Below, piece by piece: positions 45,587 through 60,365 of a stretch of DNA of 64,000 bases. The stretch is taken from NCBI RefSeq assembly GCF_037975245.1, contig NC_092561.1, forward strand, positions 20,395,508-20,459,507, in the 5' to 3' direction. Numbering within the stretch: the first letter of the stretch is position 1; the number at the start of each line of letters is the position of its first letter. The notes under the pieces were generated by a model. That model had not been told where the DNA came from and did no database searches. It was given only the letters and a program-made list of their open reading frames with translations. Source of the stretch: Apostichopus japonicus. Taxonomy: Eukaryota; Echinodermata; Holothuroidea; Aspidochirotida; Stichopodidae. A program made the position numbers and the translations under genes.

Positions 45587-47569
45587 CAGAAAGAATTAGT
45601 CTCCAGCCTAAGACGGCAGACGGAAAGAATAGGAACTCCTTTTGAAGAGACACACTATGAATCGAAAGTGTACTCCGTAGCGTTGTGTTGGTATCCATTG
45701 ACGCGTACGTTTTGTAAATGGCGGGTAAGTAATAGAGTGAAGGATGATGGGGTGGCGCTATGTCAAAAAGCTCACTGTTGACCAACATAATCCTCAGATC
45801 CCTAAGGAAAGGAGGGGAATACAAAAGAAATTAGCAAATTATCTTCAAAGTAAGTCTCGTACATTTTAGCACAAAACATTAAACACTAATAAGCAACTAA
45901 TTCCAACAAAGTTTAGGCTGTGATTGAAACTTTACTGGTGAAAACATGATAATTAAATATATATTACATTTTTAGGAACCTTTCTTTCTTATGACTAACC
46001 TTGACTGTATATTGCAGCTTTCCAGCTCATCTTTGAGTTCTCTGATCTTGACAACAATCACCTGTCTTTTTAATTTACCACAACCCAGACCACACTAATT
46101 GGCAACTCTTTCCAACAATCTAAGGCAACAATCATCAATTTAAGACAACCAAATTACTAACTACAAAATGATTCCAACAAACTAAGGCACCGGGTCTCAT
46201 TAATTTAGCACAAAACAGACCACACTAGTTAGCAACTCATAAACTAAGGCAAAACTTATAAATTTAATACAAACACACCACACTAATTACCAACAAATTA
46301 TCACAGCACTCCTCTTCAATTAAGTACAAACAGACCACACTAATTAGCTACTCATTCCACCAAACTAAGGCACAATGTCTCTTTAATTTATCACGAAACA
46401 GACCACACCAAATACCGACTAGTTCCAACAGGCTAAGGCACAGTGTCTCGTAGGTTTAGCACAAAATCAGACAACACCAAATACCGACTGGTTCCAACAG
46501 GCTAAGGCACTGTGTCTTGTACATTTAGCACAAAAAAAGACCACACCAAATACCAACTGGTTCCAATAGTCTAAGGCACTGTGTCTCGTACATTTAGCAC
46601 ATAAAAAGACCACACCAAATACCAACTGGTTCCAACATGCTAAGGCACCGTGTCTCGTACATTTAGCACAAAAAATTACCACACCAAATACCGACTGGTT
46701 CCAACAGTCTAAGGCACTGTGTCTCGTACATTTAGCACAAAAACTGACTACACCAAATACCGACTGGTTCCAACAGTCTAAGGCACTGTGTCTCGTACCT
46801 TTAGCACAAAAACTGACCACACCAAATACTGAATGGTCCCAACAGGCTAAGGCACCATGTCTCGTACATTTAGCACAAAAACACACCACACCAAATACCA
46901 ACTGGTTCCAACAGGCTAAGGCACCGTGTCTCCTACATTAAGCACTGATCTTGGCAACAATCAACTGTTGAGAGGACAAGACTGATGTTCATGATACTGG
47001 CTCACACTGATGTTTCCCTTGAATCTGACTTTTTCTCCAATTTCTGTTAAATCACCTCAAGATCACACTTCCAGATCTCTCTGTAGAGGACAGGCTTGAA
47101 GGATCCTCTCGTATTTGGTGGAGTTACTGATCTTTCAACCACTTGTTCTAAACCTGATCCAGCTTCATTTCAGACATCCAAGACTCACAATTTTCCTGAC
47201 ATTTTCTTCATCTTCTTCTTTCACCTGAGACAGTACTGTAAAAGATAAGAAGATTTCATATATTGGAAAGCAGATACTGTAGACATTGCAACTAGACTCA
47301 TTTTTATCCACTCCCTCCCCTTCCTCCCTGCCCATGACTACCTAAACAACCCTGACTGCTGCCTCATTGATATAACTATGTATAAAAAAATGTACATCAT
47401 TGTGGTTTAACTGCAGAAATAAATGAAACGAATACCAGAGCTTAAATATTTCTGTGTTACTATAGTAAACTGCATACCCAAACGGAAGCATTACAGAATC
47501 TTCAATGTCTGAGACCTCCAGAAGAATGTTAGTCAGTTCATGGAGTGAATCAGTGTGGCCAATGCAATG
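45587..47569 (-). CDS. Unrecognised - strand exons, phase-consistent set
   Basis: Coding order: 47495-47569, 47189-47224, 46000-46061, 45587-45801. Borders are GT-AG and phases match (0, 0, 2, 1). Translation includes HTDSLHELTNILLEVSDIED, VKEEDEENVRKI, VIVVKIRELKDELESCNIQ, RDLRIMLVNSELFDIAPPHH and SVSLQKEFLFFPSAVLG. I do not recognise the family; the KIRELKDELES part may be coiled coil. A possible start is the ATG at 49575-49573 (ATGGCGAAG before GTTGTG), which would join in phase 0. The last exon could splice in frame to the SRP68 exon using an acceptor at 40980-40981, which would make a chimera, but nothing in these exons resembles SRP68. The small exons make this a tentative model. Confidence 0.4.
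46062..46950. repeat. 62-63-bp minisatellite, about 14 copies
   Basis: The unit contains CCAACAGGCTAAGGCAC, TGTCTCGTACATTTAGCACA and ACCACACCAAATACC. Copies toward the left are more divergent. It lies in the intron right beside the exon 46000-46061. A second copy of the exon edge (CTGATCTTGGCAACAATCA) occurs at 46946-46965 at the far side of the array. Confidence 0.9.
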
Positions 47570-49860
47570 CTGTAAAGACAAATATAAAAGCAATATGTAT
47601 ATATATACCAATGGTGTGAAATAAATTTTAGTAGTTTTTTTAGTAGTTTTACATAAGATCATCTTCCAGTTTGCGTATGCACATACCTTTCCGATGAGTG
47701 TTTACAAACATGAATAAACTGTACCTCTTTTTGTTACTAAGTGCCTGTTTATTTTTAATACTTGCAATATATATATGACTTATTAATGAACCTTACTAGA
47801 CATTGCTATCAAACCTACATATGGAGTACTTCACAAAATGCCAAAACTTCCTTTGATGTACATTGTTCACTATAATAGTCAAGCCGAAAGTAAGGAATGA
47901 ATTGAACACAATTTTGAGAACATTTCATCAGCCAAACAATTTTTGAGAGCATGTACTACAGTAGTTTAAACAAACTTAGCAAGCACATTCATGTAGAACT
48001 GGAAATTGAAAAATTTCTGAAATAAACATCATTCTTGAAACAAGAAACTTGACAAGTGAAATAAGGACCGACACTTAAGCTACAAAATGCACACTTAGCA
48101 AAGATGAAAACTAGCTTTTTGGCCTTACACAAGTACCAACAACATATTGGTATATTCATGGTAAACCCTCATGTGCTTCCATGACTTCTAGCACCTGTGT
48201 AATAATATTCTATATCACTGAACAAGGACAGAGATACTTTATATTGTACTTATCTCTCAATACTCTTAATATGTGTTTACCATGAGTTGTGTTCCTCACA
48301 ACTTAATCAATGTTTTCAAATTAAAATCCAACTTAAAGACAATTCCTCAACAATGAAAGGTCGACTTAGCAAAGTTTGAATTCGGATTAATAATAATCAA
48401 AGTTTCAGTGAAACAGTTCTGCCGACTATAAAATCATGCCTTAGGCATCAAAAGAAGTCTATGATCTGATAAAGATATGCCGAGAGTTGGACCAATACTG
48501 TTAAGCCTAGCTTCAGGTCAAAATTATGCTAGTCGATCAAATTAATACATGTATATCAATTTAGTTGCCTACGCTACTGTAGGTAACATCAGCTTGCATA
48601 GAGAGTTTCTCCATACTTGAACCATCACCAACATCAATTAGACCACAGAGCTAGGCCTAATTGCTTGAGAATTTCATTTTACAAAGTACCGTTGCTTGTA
48701 TAACAAGCCTAGGATAAGCTAGTTCGTCCTGATCTCTATCTAGCCTCCGCTTTGTTCGGCTAGTCTAGGTTTTCCCATTTTCATTTGGTGGTAGGCCTAG
48801 CCTGGGGCCATTTGTTTTCTCCCCTAGCAACGTTATTTTCCTCCCACTAAAAAGTTGAGTAACTTACTTTCCCTACATCATAGGGGAGTCAAGTACATCT
48901 TCATGGGAAATTAACATTTTCAGGGGAGTTAACTAAAGTTTTTCATGGGAGGCATATTGGCTAGAAAGAATAGATGTTGTAAGTGGAATAACTGTAGGGA
49001 AAGATTTAAGGGAGAAAGGTGACGTTAAGGGTGAAAAATAACATGGTTAAGGAAACTAACATACTTGTTTCATTGGTGGAGACTGTTGTTCTGTAGGCAC
49101 TGACGGTATATTTTCTTTGTAGAGTAAGCTAAAGAAAGTTGTGATAGTATTAAGGAAAATAGAAAATGTGACCAGGTACCTTACTGTACTTGTGTAACTG
49201 TTCAGTGATTGAAAGATGAAAAGTGTTAATTAAGTTAGGCCTACCCTAACTGTACTAGCATTAATCAGAAAGAAATTATAATGGGCCCAACCAGCTAGGT
49301 CTAGTATTTTGTCGGAAGATATAAAGTGACTTACTTTACTTACGTAAATTGTCTAGTGAATATCATATTAGGCCTAGGCCTAGGTTAGCATTCTAACTTA
49401 CTATAGGCGCTAATTAGTGTGACCCGACGCCAGTGCCTACGTGAGCTAGCCTATTGTTAGGCCTAAGCGATACTACAGTATTATATGATAGGCTAGCCTA
49501 ATTTCTCACGCTCGCTGACTCAAACAATGTGAAGTACTAACTTGCTCCACAAAACTAATGCACAACCTTCGCCATTCAAATTCTTTCGCAGTTACCAGCC
49601 GTACAGAAAAGGCTACAAATTACAATTGCGTATGAATTGTTAGCCAACGGCTGCCAGGAAGCGAACTGCTCGTGCAACCTTTCGTGAGCTTTATATACAG
49701 ATCATAATTCGCGCTCCTTAGCTTAAACATTGACCGGTGTGAAGTTAGATACTTATTCCACGTTCCTCGTTCGATATTCGCGAATGAGTAACTGCTACCT
49801 ATTCAGTTACGTATTCGACAATGGTATCGACGTAACACCTCTGGCAAGACAAATGCTTTC
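47570..49860. other. AT-rich gap, possible 5' region of a - strand gene
   Basis: No exon-like segment except the tentative start near 49575. GC content rises around 49390-49780, where CGs are more frequent; this could be a promoter region, but nothing specific can be shown. Confidence 0.4.
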
Positions 49861-49861
49861 T

Positions 49862-51455
49862 TACAAGATGTTCAACATTTGGTCATATGAACTCTAATGA
49901 CTATGTAGAAGGGTACTATAATGCATCTTGCCCGGTCCAAATAGTTCTTGACCAACTAAAATGACCACTACTTCATCAGTTCTTAAATTAATGTACCAGG
50001 ACCTGAAAAAAATCACTTTAGGCCCTAATCAAGACTAGCACGCCTTGGACCACCTAACCAATGGGTCATATGAATTCTTAACACATTGTAGAAGGATACT
50101 ATAATGCGTCTTGCCTTGTCCAAAGAGTGCTTGACCAATTAAAATGACCACTAAATTAACAGTTATTTAAATGAATGTAACAGGAACTGAAATAAAAACA
50201 TTTGGGCCCTAATCAAAACCAGCACGCCTTGGACCACCCAACCAATGGGTCATAGGAACTCTGAAGACATTGTAGAAGGGTACCATAATGCGTCATGCTC
50301 GGTCCAAAGAGTGCTTGACCAATTTAAATTACCCCTAAATCATTACTTCTCTAATGAGTGTAACGGGACCACGAAAAAGCTTTGGGCCCTTATCCATGCA
50401 GCACGCCTTGGATCACGAAACCGATGGTTAACATGAACTCTAAAGGCATTGTAGAAGAGTACCATCATGCTGCCTGCCCGGTCCAAAGAGTGCTAGCAAG
50501 CTTGAACAATTTAAATGACCACTAAACCATTACTTCTTTAATGAGTGTAACTCGACAACAAAAAAGATTTGGACCCTAATCCATGCAGCAATCCGACTTG
50601 GATCACCAAACCGATGGTTAACATGAACTCTAAGAACATTGTAGAAGAGTACCATAATGCGCCGTTCCCGGTCCAAAGAGTGCTTGACCAATTTAAATGA
50701 CCATTAAATCATTACTTCTTCAATGAGTGTAATTAACGGGACCACGAAAAAGCTTTGGGCCCTAATCCATGCAGCACGCCTTAGACCACCTAAAAAATGG
50801 GTCATATGAACTCTAATGACAATGTAGAAGGGTACTATCATGCGTCTTGCCCGGTCCAAAGAGTGCTTGACCAATTAAACTGACCACTAAATCATCACTT
50901 CGTTAATGAATGTAAATGGACCTGCAAAAATCTTTAGGCCCAAGTCAAGACAAGCAGCACGCCTTGGACCACCTAACCAATGGGTCATAGGAAGTCCCAG
51001 GACACTTTAGAAGGGTACCATAATGCTTCTTGCCCGATCCAAAGAGTGCTTGACCAATTAAACTGACCACTAAATTATCAATTCTTTAATGAATGTAAAT
51101 GGACCTGCAAAAATCTTTAGGCCCCAGTCAAGACCAGCAGCACGCCTTGGACCACCCAACCAATGGGTCATATGAATTCTAAAGACATTGCTGAAGGGTA
51201 CCATAATGCGTCTTGCCTGGTCCAAAGAGTGCTTAACCAATTAAACTGACCAATAAATCATCACTTCATAAATGAATGTAACGGGCCTAACAAAAAAACC
51301 CAAAAAAAAACAAAAACCGTAAGGCCATAATTAAAAGCAGCACGCCTCGGACCACCCAACCATTAGGTCATATGAATTCTAAGGACATAATTGAAGAGTC
51401 CCATAGTCAGTCTTATACGGTCCAAAGAGTATTTGACCAATTCAAATGACTAATG
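49862..51455. repeat. 183-bp satellite, about 9 copies
   Basis: Units contain CCTTGGACCACC, CAATGGGTCATATGAA, TGTAGAAGGGTACCATAATG and GGTCCAAAGAGTGCTTGACC. GGTCATA/GGTTAACA landmarks lie near 49881, 50064, 50248, 50426, 50616, 50799, 50982, 51165 and 51366. There is no long open frame. Divergence among units is moderate. Confidence 0.92.
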
Positions 51456-52002
51456 CACAATCATTATCCAACAGATTTATCAAAACGAGAGCCTAAGTGA
51501 TATTGTTCAATGCTTGGACGTTATTGCATGTGCCATTAATGCATGGTAGGCCTAGGGGATGGTTTATTAATTTGATTGTTTGTCCGGCTGTAAGCTTCAG
51601 TTGAGCTTTTATGACAGTGCCTGCTACATGCCTGCTACAGCGTTGCTACAGCGTTGCTACAGCAATGCTACAGCCCTGGAAAGATGCTGTCGCTTTATAC
51701 AAATGTGTTCAAATAACTGCCACAGTACAAATTTCCCCTTTGATTAGGCTAAAATTTCGTAAGTGATTTGCGCAAGTTAAAGTGTTAAATAGGCTGACAT
51801 ATCAATGAATTCGGAAGTCATTAGAGGTAACTTTCTAAAATTGTAAAAACATTCCTAAGAATTTGGCCATATAGACATGCGGCCATTAATTGGAATGCAC
51901 TTAAAACGAGTTATCTTTTTTTTTCATTCCTTGAGGGTCCAAAGTGCAATTTGAAATGCTACCGGTTGACTCTAAACGTACAATACATAACATACGAGAT
52001 AG

Positions 52003-52398
52003 GGGTGAGTCACACGCCCCTTACGAAATCATTGATCCGTCACTGGCTAACCTGTGTATAAAATAGGGATCAACGCTGTAATGATGTCACTGTTCCTCTT
52101 TCTCTTCCTAGTGTCTTGGCGTTTTACTTTTACTTCCTCCTTTTCTCTTTTTCTTCTTTTTCATTTCCCTTCCTTCCTCTCCTAATCCTCTCCCTCTTCC
52201 TCCTCCTCCTCCTCCTCCTCCTCCTCCTCCTCCTCCTCCTCCTCCTCCTCCTCCTCCTCCTCCTCCTCCTCCTCCTCCTCCTCCTCCTCCTCCTCCTCCT
52301 CCTCTTTTTTCCTCTCTTTTACTTCTCTTTTTTTCTCTCCTCTTTTTCTTAAACGGGGGGGGGGGGGGGCGCCCCAACGCCCACTGGATACGCGCCTG
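52003..52398. mobile_element. Truncated right end of the family A DNA element
   Basis: Matches 32770-33054: CACGCCCCTTACGAAATC, CGTCACTGGCTAACCTGTGT, GTGTCTTGGCGTTTTACTTT, ending ACTGGATACGCGCCTG. In this copy the C/T-rich part has expanded to (TCC)n at 52197-52303 and carries a G run at 52356-52370. Confidence 0.85.
52197..52303. repeat. (TCC)n microsatellite
   Basis: About 35 TCC repeats; the poly-Leu and poly-Gly open frames across it are artefacts. Confidence 0.95.
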
Positions 52399-55190
<2,792 letters not shown>

Positions 55191-55204
55191 AACATACATC
55201 AATT

Positions 55205-55636
55205 ATGTATATTTTTGGTGTTCTCCTGTGGTTTTCTTTGAACATTCTCCGTTGTGTAATGTGCTTGGGCCCGTGTGTGTATTCTCCTTATGGGACTAAA
55301 GAAACAACAGTAGCCATCGGTCAAAATGCCAATTTCAAATGTGAGGGAAAGATAGGTTGTCCGAGTTACGTTTGGCGAATCTATTCACAAAATAGAGGAG
55401 CCATTTCCGTTTCGGAAGGTGCTACTAACACCATGTATAGAGCATATCACGAGACCACACCCAGTGGATCAAATGTTCTCCGTGTTAATAGTATTAATGA
55501 GAACTCACCAACATTTTATCAATGCTTGTGTACCCCCCGAACCACAGAGGCAACCGCATTTGCATGTCAACATCTGACAGTAATAACTTTCTGCCAAGTT
55601 CAAGTCCTTGTTGAAAGCAGTTTAGAGGTAAGATTT

Positions 55637-55696
<60 letters not shown>

Positions 55697-56105
55697 AACT
55701 ACCACAACTACCACTACTACCACTACGACTACTACTACTACTACTACAAATACTACTACTACTTCTACTACTACTACGACTACTACTACTACAACTACTA
55801 CTACTACTACTTTAGAACAAGCTATTTTGTGCGTAATTTTTCCCTTTGGGGTATCATCATACACAATTAGTGATAGGAAAAGATGTTATTTCTTGTTATT
55901 AAAGTAGTACGGATCGATTCCGTACATGCAGTGCCTTACGTAAGGCATATCACTTGAAGTTCTTCTTCATTATTTATAGTGTAATTGTACATACACTTAA
56001 ATTTAATTTGTTTAAGAATACAATGGTAATCATTGATTTCCATATGTGGAGTAGACATATTCAATCTGATATATGATTATTTCTTCGATAGACAATATAT
56101 TATTA

Positions 56106-56146
<41 letters not shown>

Positions 56147-58698
56147 TCATTTGAAGACGTTCAACGCAAGTATTGATGGTCCTACGGAATTATCCTTATT
56201 CAGTGTTACTGAGGGTGAGCATGTAGCAGTAACATGTCCAGAGACGAGTACATTCAAAACAAACTGTTCTAATATCGGTAGGTGAAAATACCAATTTAAA
56301 GGTTCCAACATGTAAATATTGTACTTGTATAATTGCCAATGGTACAGTTAAACAGAGAACACAATCACATGATGGTGATTAAATCAGATTATAACATAAT
56401 ACCAAACATCCAAGTAGTATTGATATCTGAAAGTTATAGATGCAGTAGAACTTGCTGCATCTTGGTGGTAGCAAATCCTTCCAATGCAGGAAAGATGCTA
56501 CTCCTGGAAACGTAATACGTTGCGGGGTATCATGAATATATCACCAGTAACGTGGACATTATTGATCAATCTCACAGGGTTCATTTGACTAATTTATATA
56601 TATATATCAAATATTAATGGTTTCGAGAAGTTATGTATTTCCTTCAGTAGTGTATAACTAGCTGAATCGAATCAGGCACATGATATCATCTCTGGTGGAG
56701 AGACGAGAGGTCGCAAATGATGTTTGAGTATTATATGGAAATGAAAATTACCGTAATTATTTGAGACATTATGTTATTTGTAAACGTATGATTACACAAT
56801 TTACAAACTCGGTTGATAACGTCAAAGAAACACTTAACGTCATTAACTATAACTAATCCAAATCCCAGAAAATGTATGTCTAAAAGAATGTGCATATTTA
56901 CAAATAGCAGTTACTTATCAAATCTTGAGAATGATGTGACGATACAAAAAACAGAGTTTAGTTAACGAACCACGACACCCGTCTTGATAGCTATTATTTT
57001 CATTCGATATAAAAGAAGCTAAATTAATTCATTGTTACTTTAAATCATCCTATCTCATAACGGGCAACACACAGATCTAACTGTCATTGTTGTTTCATTG
57101 CTTTTCATTGAAAAAATTACGTTCCATCTTAAGTTTGAGGCGACATTTAAAACTAAATGTTGCATTACGGTAATTGTTAAGGCTATGTCATCAGTTCATT
57201 TTCCATTTAAAAAAGAAATCTTGGGCTACCTTATAGTTTATGTGTAGTTATAATAGCAGTGATTACTGTGTCACGCACGTAACAAACACGGAAGGAAATG
57301 TGAATCTGAGGATTCTATCAATGACTTTCATTTCACAAGTTTCGTATTTTTTCGCCGGATATTTAGTCGATATACAAGGGTAGACAGTATCATTAAACAC
57401 TGCATGATGTTCCGTTCATAAGTGTTTATAGTCACTATACTGTAAATAGCTATTGTTCAGTTAGGCATTTAATATTGTTATAGACATGTAATACACTTAC
57501 TCTGTTCAATGTTAGTGGTCTTTATATAAGACTATGTAATCTTCTTTTCTACCATTAAACCTGCAGTATGTATTTGTTATTACTATGACTATAGCTATAA
57601 CTGTTGTGTCACAGATGCGTCGACGTTGCCCAGTAGTATTGAGATACAAACTAAGCTTAACAAATAATCTTAATCAAGATGATACAATTCGGTGAATTTC
57701 CTGTCCTGGTTCGAATCCGGTTTCCAGGCATACTTTCTTCTTCTTTTTTTTTTTTTTTTTTTTGGGGGGGGGGGGGCTCTTTCACTTTCCCAGCCTTTTA
57801 ATAATTCAGTTGTTATTCATTTTCTTTTTCTAATTTTGCTCTGTCTGAGAAAAACCGCTCTGTGAGAACACCATGGCTTTCCTGTTTCGATAGATAATAA
57901 TGTACGATATCTTTGTCTATTCAAGGTTCATCGAATTTTACAGTATCAAGATCCCAACAGTATTGCTTGATCGAATGTCTTTACCGTGATATATGCACTG
58001 CAGGGGTTATCGTAAACGTTTTGCACCGTGATGATACGACCACAATAGCACCAACGGATTACAGTGCATCAGTGACTGCAGTCAAGAATAACAGCACATT
58101 ATCAGTGACGTATCGAGATACATCTACCGATTCGAAGGCAGTGAAAACTGGCGGTAGTTATCTTTCATTCTTGCTTGGTCTCTTATTTGCAGCTTTAACT
58201 GTTTTAATTATTGTTGTCGTTGTATGCGTCTACATTGGTTATTACAAAAGTAATCGAAAAACAAAATCAATACCCAGGGATAATTCGATGAATCCCGCAT
58301 CAATAGAGACAGCGATTCCAACGTATGCATCCGTTGACAAGGTACATCATGTAGATTTGACACCAGAAAATAACATTTTCGAGCTGGATGAACCAGCAGT
58401 TTGTGTAGCAAAAGAAGGTTATACCGAACACAGTGTAGTGAGTTCTACGTCCCCAGGTCGTGAATCGGAAACTCTCACAAAGGTGACAAATGCAGATCCT
58501 GAAACCTGTGCAACCGCAAATGACTTAAAATCAATATTATCTGCAACAAATGGTTCTTCGACAGAGAAAGAGGAAGGCGATACCGAAAAAGAAGACTCAA
58601 AATTTGCTAATATTCCTGTCTACGCAGAAGTAAATAAGCCAACCGCAAGGGACGAAGATGTGTCTGTCTTGTATGCATCTGTAAACAAAACACGTTAA
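55205..58698 (+). CDS. Ig-like type I membrane receptor with YAxV/ITIM tail
   Basis: Exons 55205-55627, 56157-56277, 57926-58698 (TAA); phases 0 and 1 match; 438 residues. The ATG at 55205 opens a hydrophobic signal peptide (MYIFGVLLWFSLNILRCVMC). Ig-like domain 1 has Cys46, Trp57 and Cys107 in FYQC. A second, shorter Cys-rich domain lies at about 145-215 (VAVTC, NCSN, QYCLIEC, DIC) without an obvious Trp. A membrane segment spans about 260-287 and ends before KSNRK. The cytoplasmic tail has Tyr315 (PTYASVDK), Tyr414 (PVYAEVNK) and Tyr431 (VLYASVNK). The last fits the ITIM pattern [SIVL]xYxx[IVL]; the first two have Pro at -2. Such motifs recruit SH2 phosphatases in known receptors, so an inhibitory immune or adhesion receptor is likely (inference). 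N-glycosylation sequons occur (NAS, NCS, NFT, NST). Ligand unknown. Confidence 0.85.
55636..55812. repeat. (TAC)n microsatellite at the start of intron 1
   Basis: It begins 8 bp after the donor of exon 55205-55627 and keeps the reading frame open as poly-Tyr, so an unspliced frame runs to 55868. Confidence 0.95.
56098..56142. repeat. (TTA)n microsatellite forming the branch/pyrimidine region
   Basis: The run ends 14 bp before the acceptor AG (56155-56156) of exon 2. Confidence 0.9.
56278..57925 (+). other. Intron 2 of the Ig receptor gene
   Basis: AT-rich with no extra Ig exon that I could find. A B-box-like TGGTTCGAATCCGG at 57707-57720 precedes a T run joined to a G run (57748-57776), perhaps a decayed SINE end. 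Confidence 0.5.
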
Positions 58699-60365
58699 AT
58701 GTTGTTTGCATCTATACGGTGGAGTTAGTCTTAGTGATAAACACGTTAAATGTTGTTTGCATCTATACGGTGGAGTTAGTTTCATTGATAAACACGTTAA
58801 ATGTTGTTTGCATCTATACGGTGGAGTTAGTCTTAGTGATAAACACGTTAAATGTTGTTTGCATCTATACGGTGGAGTTAGTTTCATTGATAAACACGTT
58901 AAATGTTGTTTGCATCTATACGGTGGAGTTAGTTTCATTGATAAACACGTTAAATGTTGTGTGCATCTATACGGTGGAGTTAGTTTCATTGATAAGCACG
59001 TTAAATGTTGTTTGCATCTAAACGGTGGAGTTAGTTTCATTGATAAGCACGTTAAATGTTGTTTGCATCTAAACGGTGGAGTTAGTTTCATTGAAGTGAT
59101 AAGCACGTTAAATGTTGTTTACATCTATACGGTGGAGTTAGTTTCATTGAAGTGATAAGCACGTTAAATGTTGTTTACATCTATACGGTGGAGTAAGTTT
59201 CATTGATAAACACGTTAAATGTTGTTTGCATCTAAACGGTGGAGTTAGTTTCATTGAAGTGATAAGCACGTTAAATGTTGTTTACATCTATACGGTGGAG
59301 TTAGTTTCATTGAAGTGATAAGCACGTTAAATGTTGTTTACATCTATACGGTGGAGTTAGTTTCATTGATAAACACGTTAAATGCTGTTTGCATCTATAC
59401 GGTGGAGTTAGTTTCATTGATAAACACGTTATATGTTGTTTGCATCTAAACGGTGGAGCTAGTTTCATAATTGATAAACACGTTAAATGTTGTTTACATC
59501 TATACGGTGGAGTTAGTTTCATTGAAGTGATAAGCACGTTAAATGTTGTTTACATATATACGGTGGAGTTAGTTTCATTGAAGTGATAAGCACGTTAAAT
59601 GTTGTTTACATCTATACGGTGGAGTAAGTTTCCTTGCTTAGCACGTTAAATGTTGTTTGTATCTATATGATGGAGTTAGTTTTATTGATAAACACGTTAA
59701 ATGTTGTTTCATCTTTACGGTGGAGTTAGTCTTAATGATAAACACGTTAAATGTTGTTTGCATCTATACGGTGGAGTTAGCTTCATTGAAGTGATAAGCA
59801 CGTTAAATGTTGTTTACATCTATACGGTGGAGGTAGTTTCATTGAAGTGATAAGCACGTTAAATGTTGTTTACATCTATACGGTGGAGTTAGTTTCCTTG
59901 CTAAGCACGTTAAATGTCGTTTGTATCTATATGGTGGAGTTAGTTTTATTGATAATCACGTTAAATGTTGTTTGCATCTATACGGTGGAGTTAGTCTTAG
60001 TGATAAACACGTTAAATGTTGTTTGCATCTATGCGGTGGAGTTAGTTTCATTGATAAACACGTTAAATGTTGTGTGCATCTATACGGTGGAGTTAGTTTC
60101 ATTGATAAACACGTTAAATGTTGTGTGCATCTATACGGTGGAGTTAGTTTCATTGATAAACACGTTAAATGTTGTTTGCATCTATACGGTGGAGTTAGTT
60201 TCATTGATAAACACGTTAAATGTTGTTTGTATCTAAACGGTGGAGTTAGTTTCATTGATAAGCTAGTTAAATGTTTGCATCTATATGGTGGAGTTAGATT
60301 CATCGATAAACACGTTAAATGTTGTTTGCATCTATACGGTGGAGTTAGTCTTAATGAGAGACACG
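58690..60365. repeat. 51-bp minisatellite starting at the receptor stop codon
   Basis: About 32 units of AAACACGTTAAATGTTGTTT, GCATCTATACGGTGGAGTTA and GTTTCATTGAT. The first unit shares AAACACGTTAA with the last codons and stop of the Ig receptor. Variants carry TTCATTGAAGTGATAAGCACG, adding bases. Because 51 is a multiple of 3 and the unit lacks stops in several frames, long frames appear on both strands; these are not genes. Confidence 0.95.

Noticed and set aside
46467-46901. 144-codon repeat protein with CAKCTRH motifs
   Set aside because: It is the translation of the 63-bp intronic minisatellite; the zinc-finger look is accidental.
52108-52377. Poly-Gly and poly-Leu open frames
   Set aside because: Produced by (TCC)n and a G run inside a transposon fragment.
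55622-55870. Poly-Tyr extension of the Ig receptor and poly-Val frame on the other strand
   Set aside because: The (TAC)n tract begins after a good GTAAGA donor, and the next exon matches in phase.
57700-57780. SINE ending with T and G homopolymers
   Set aside because: Only a B-box-like sequence is visible; no A box or matching body elsewhere.
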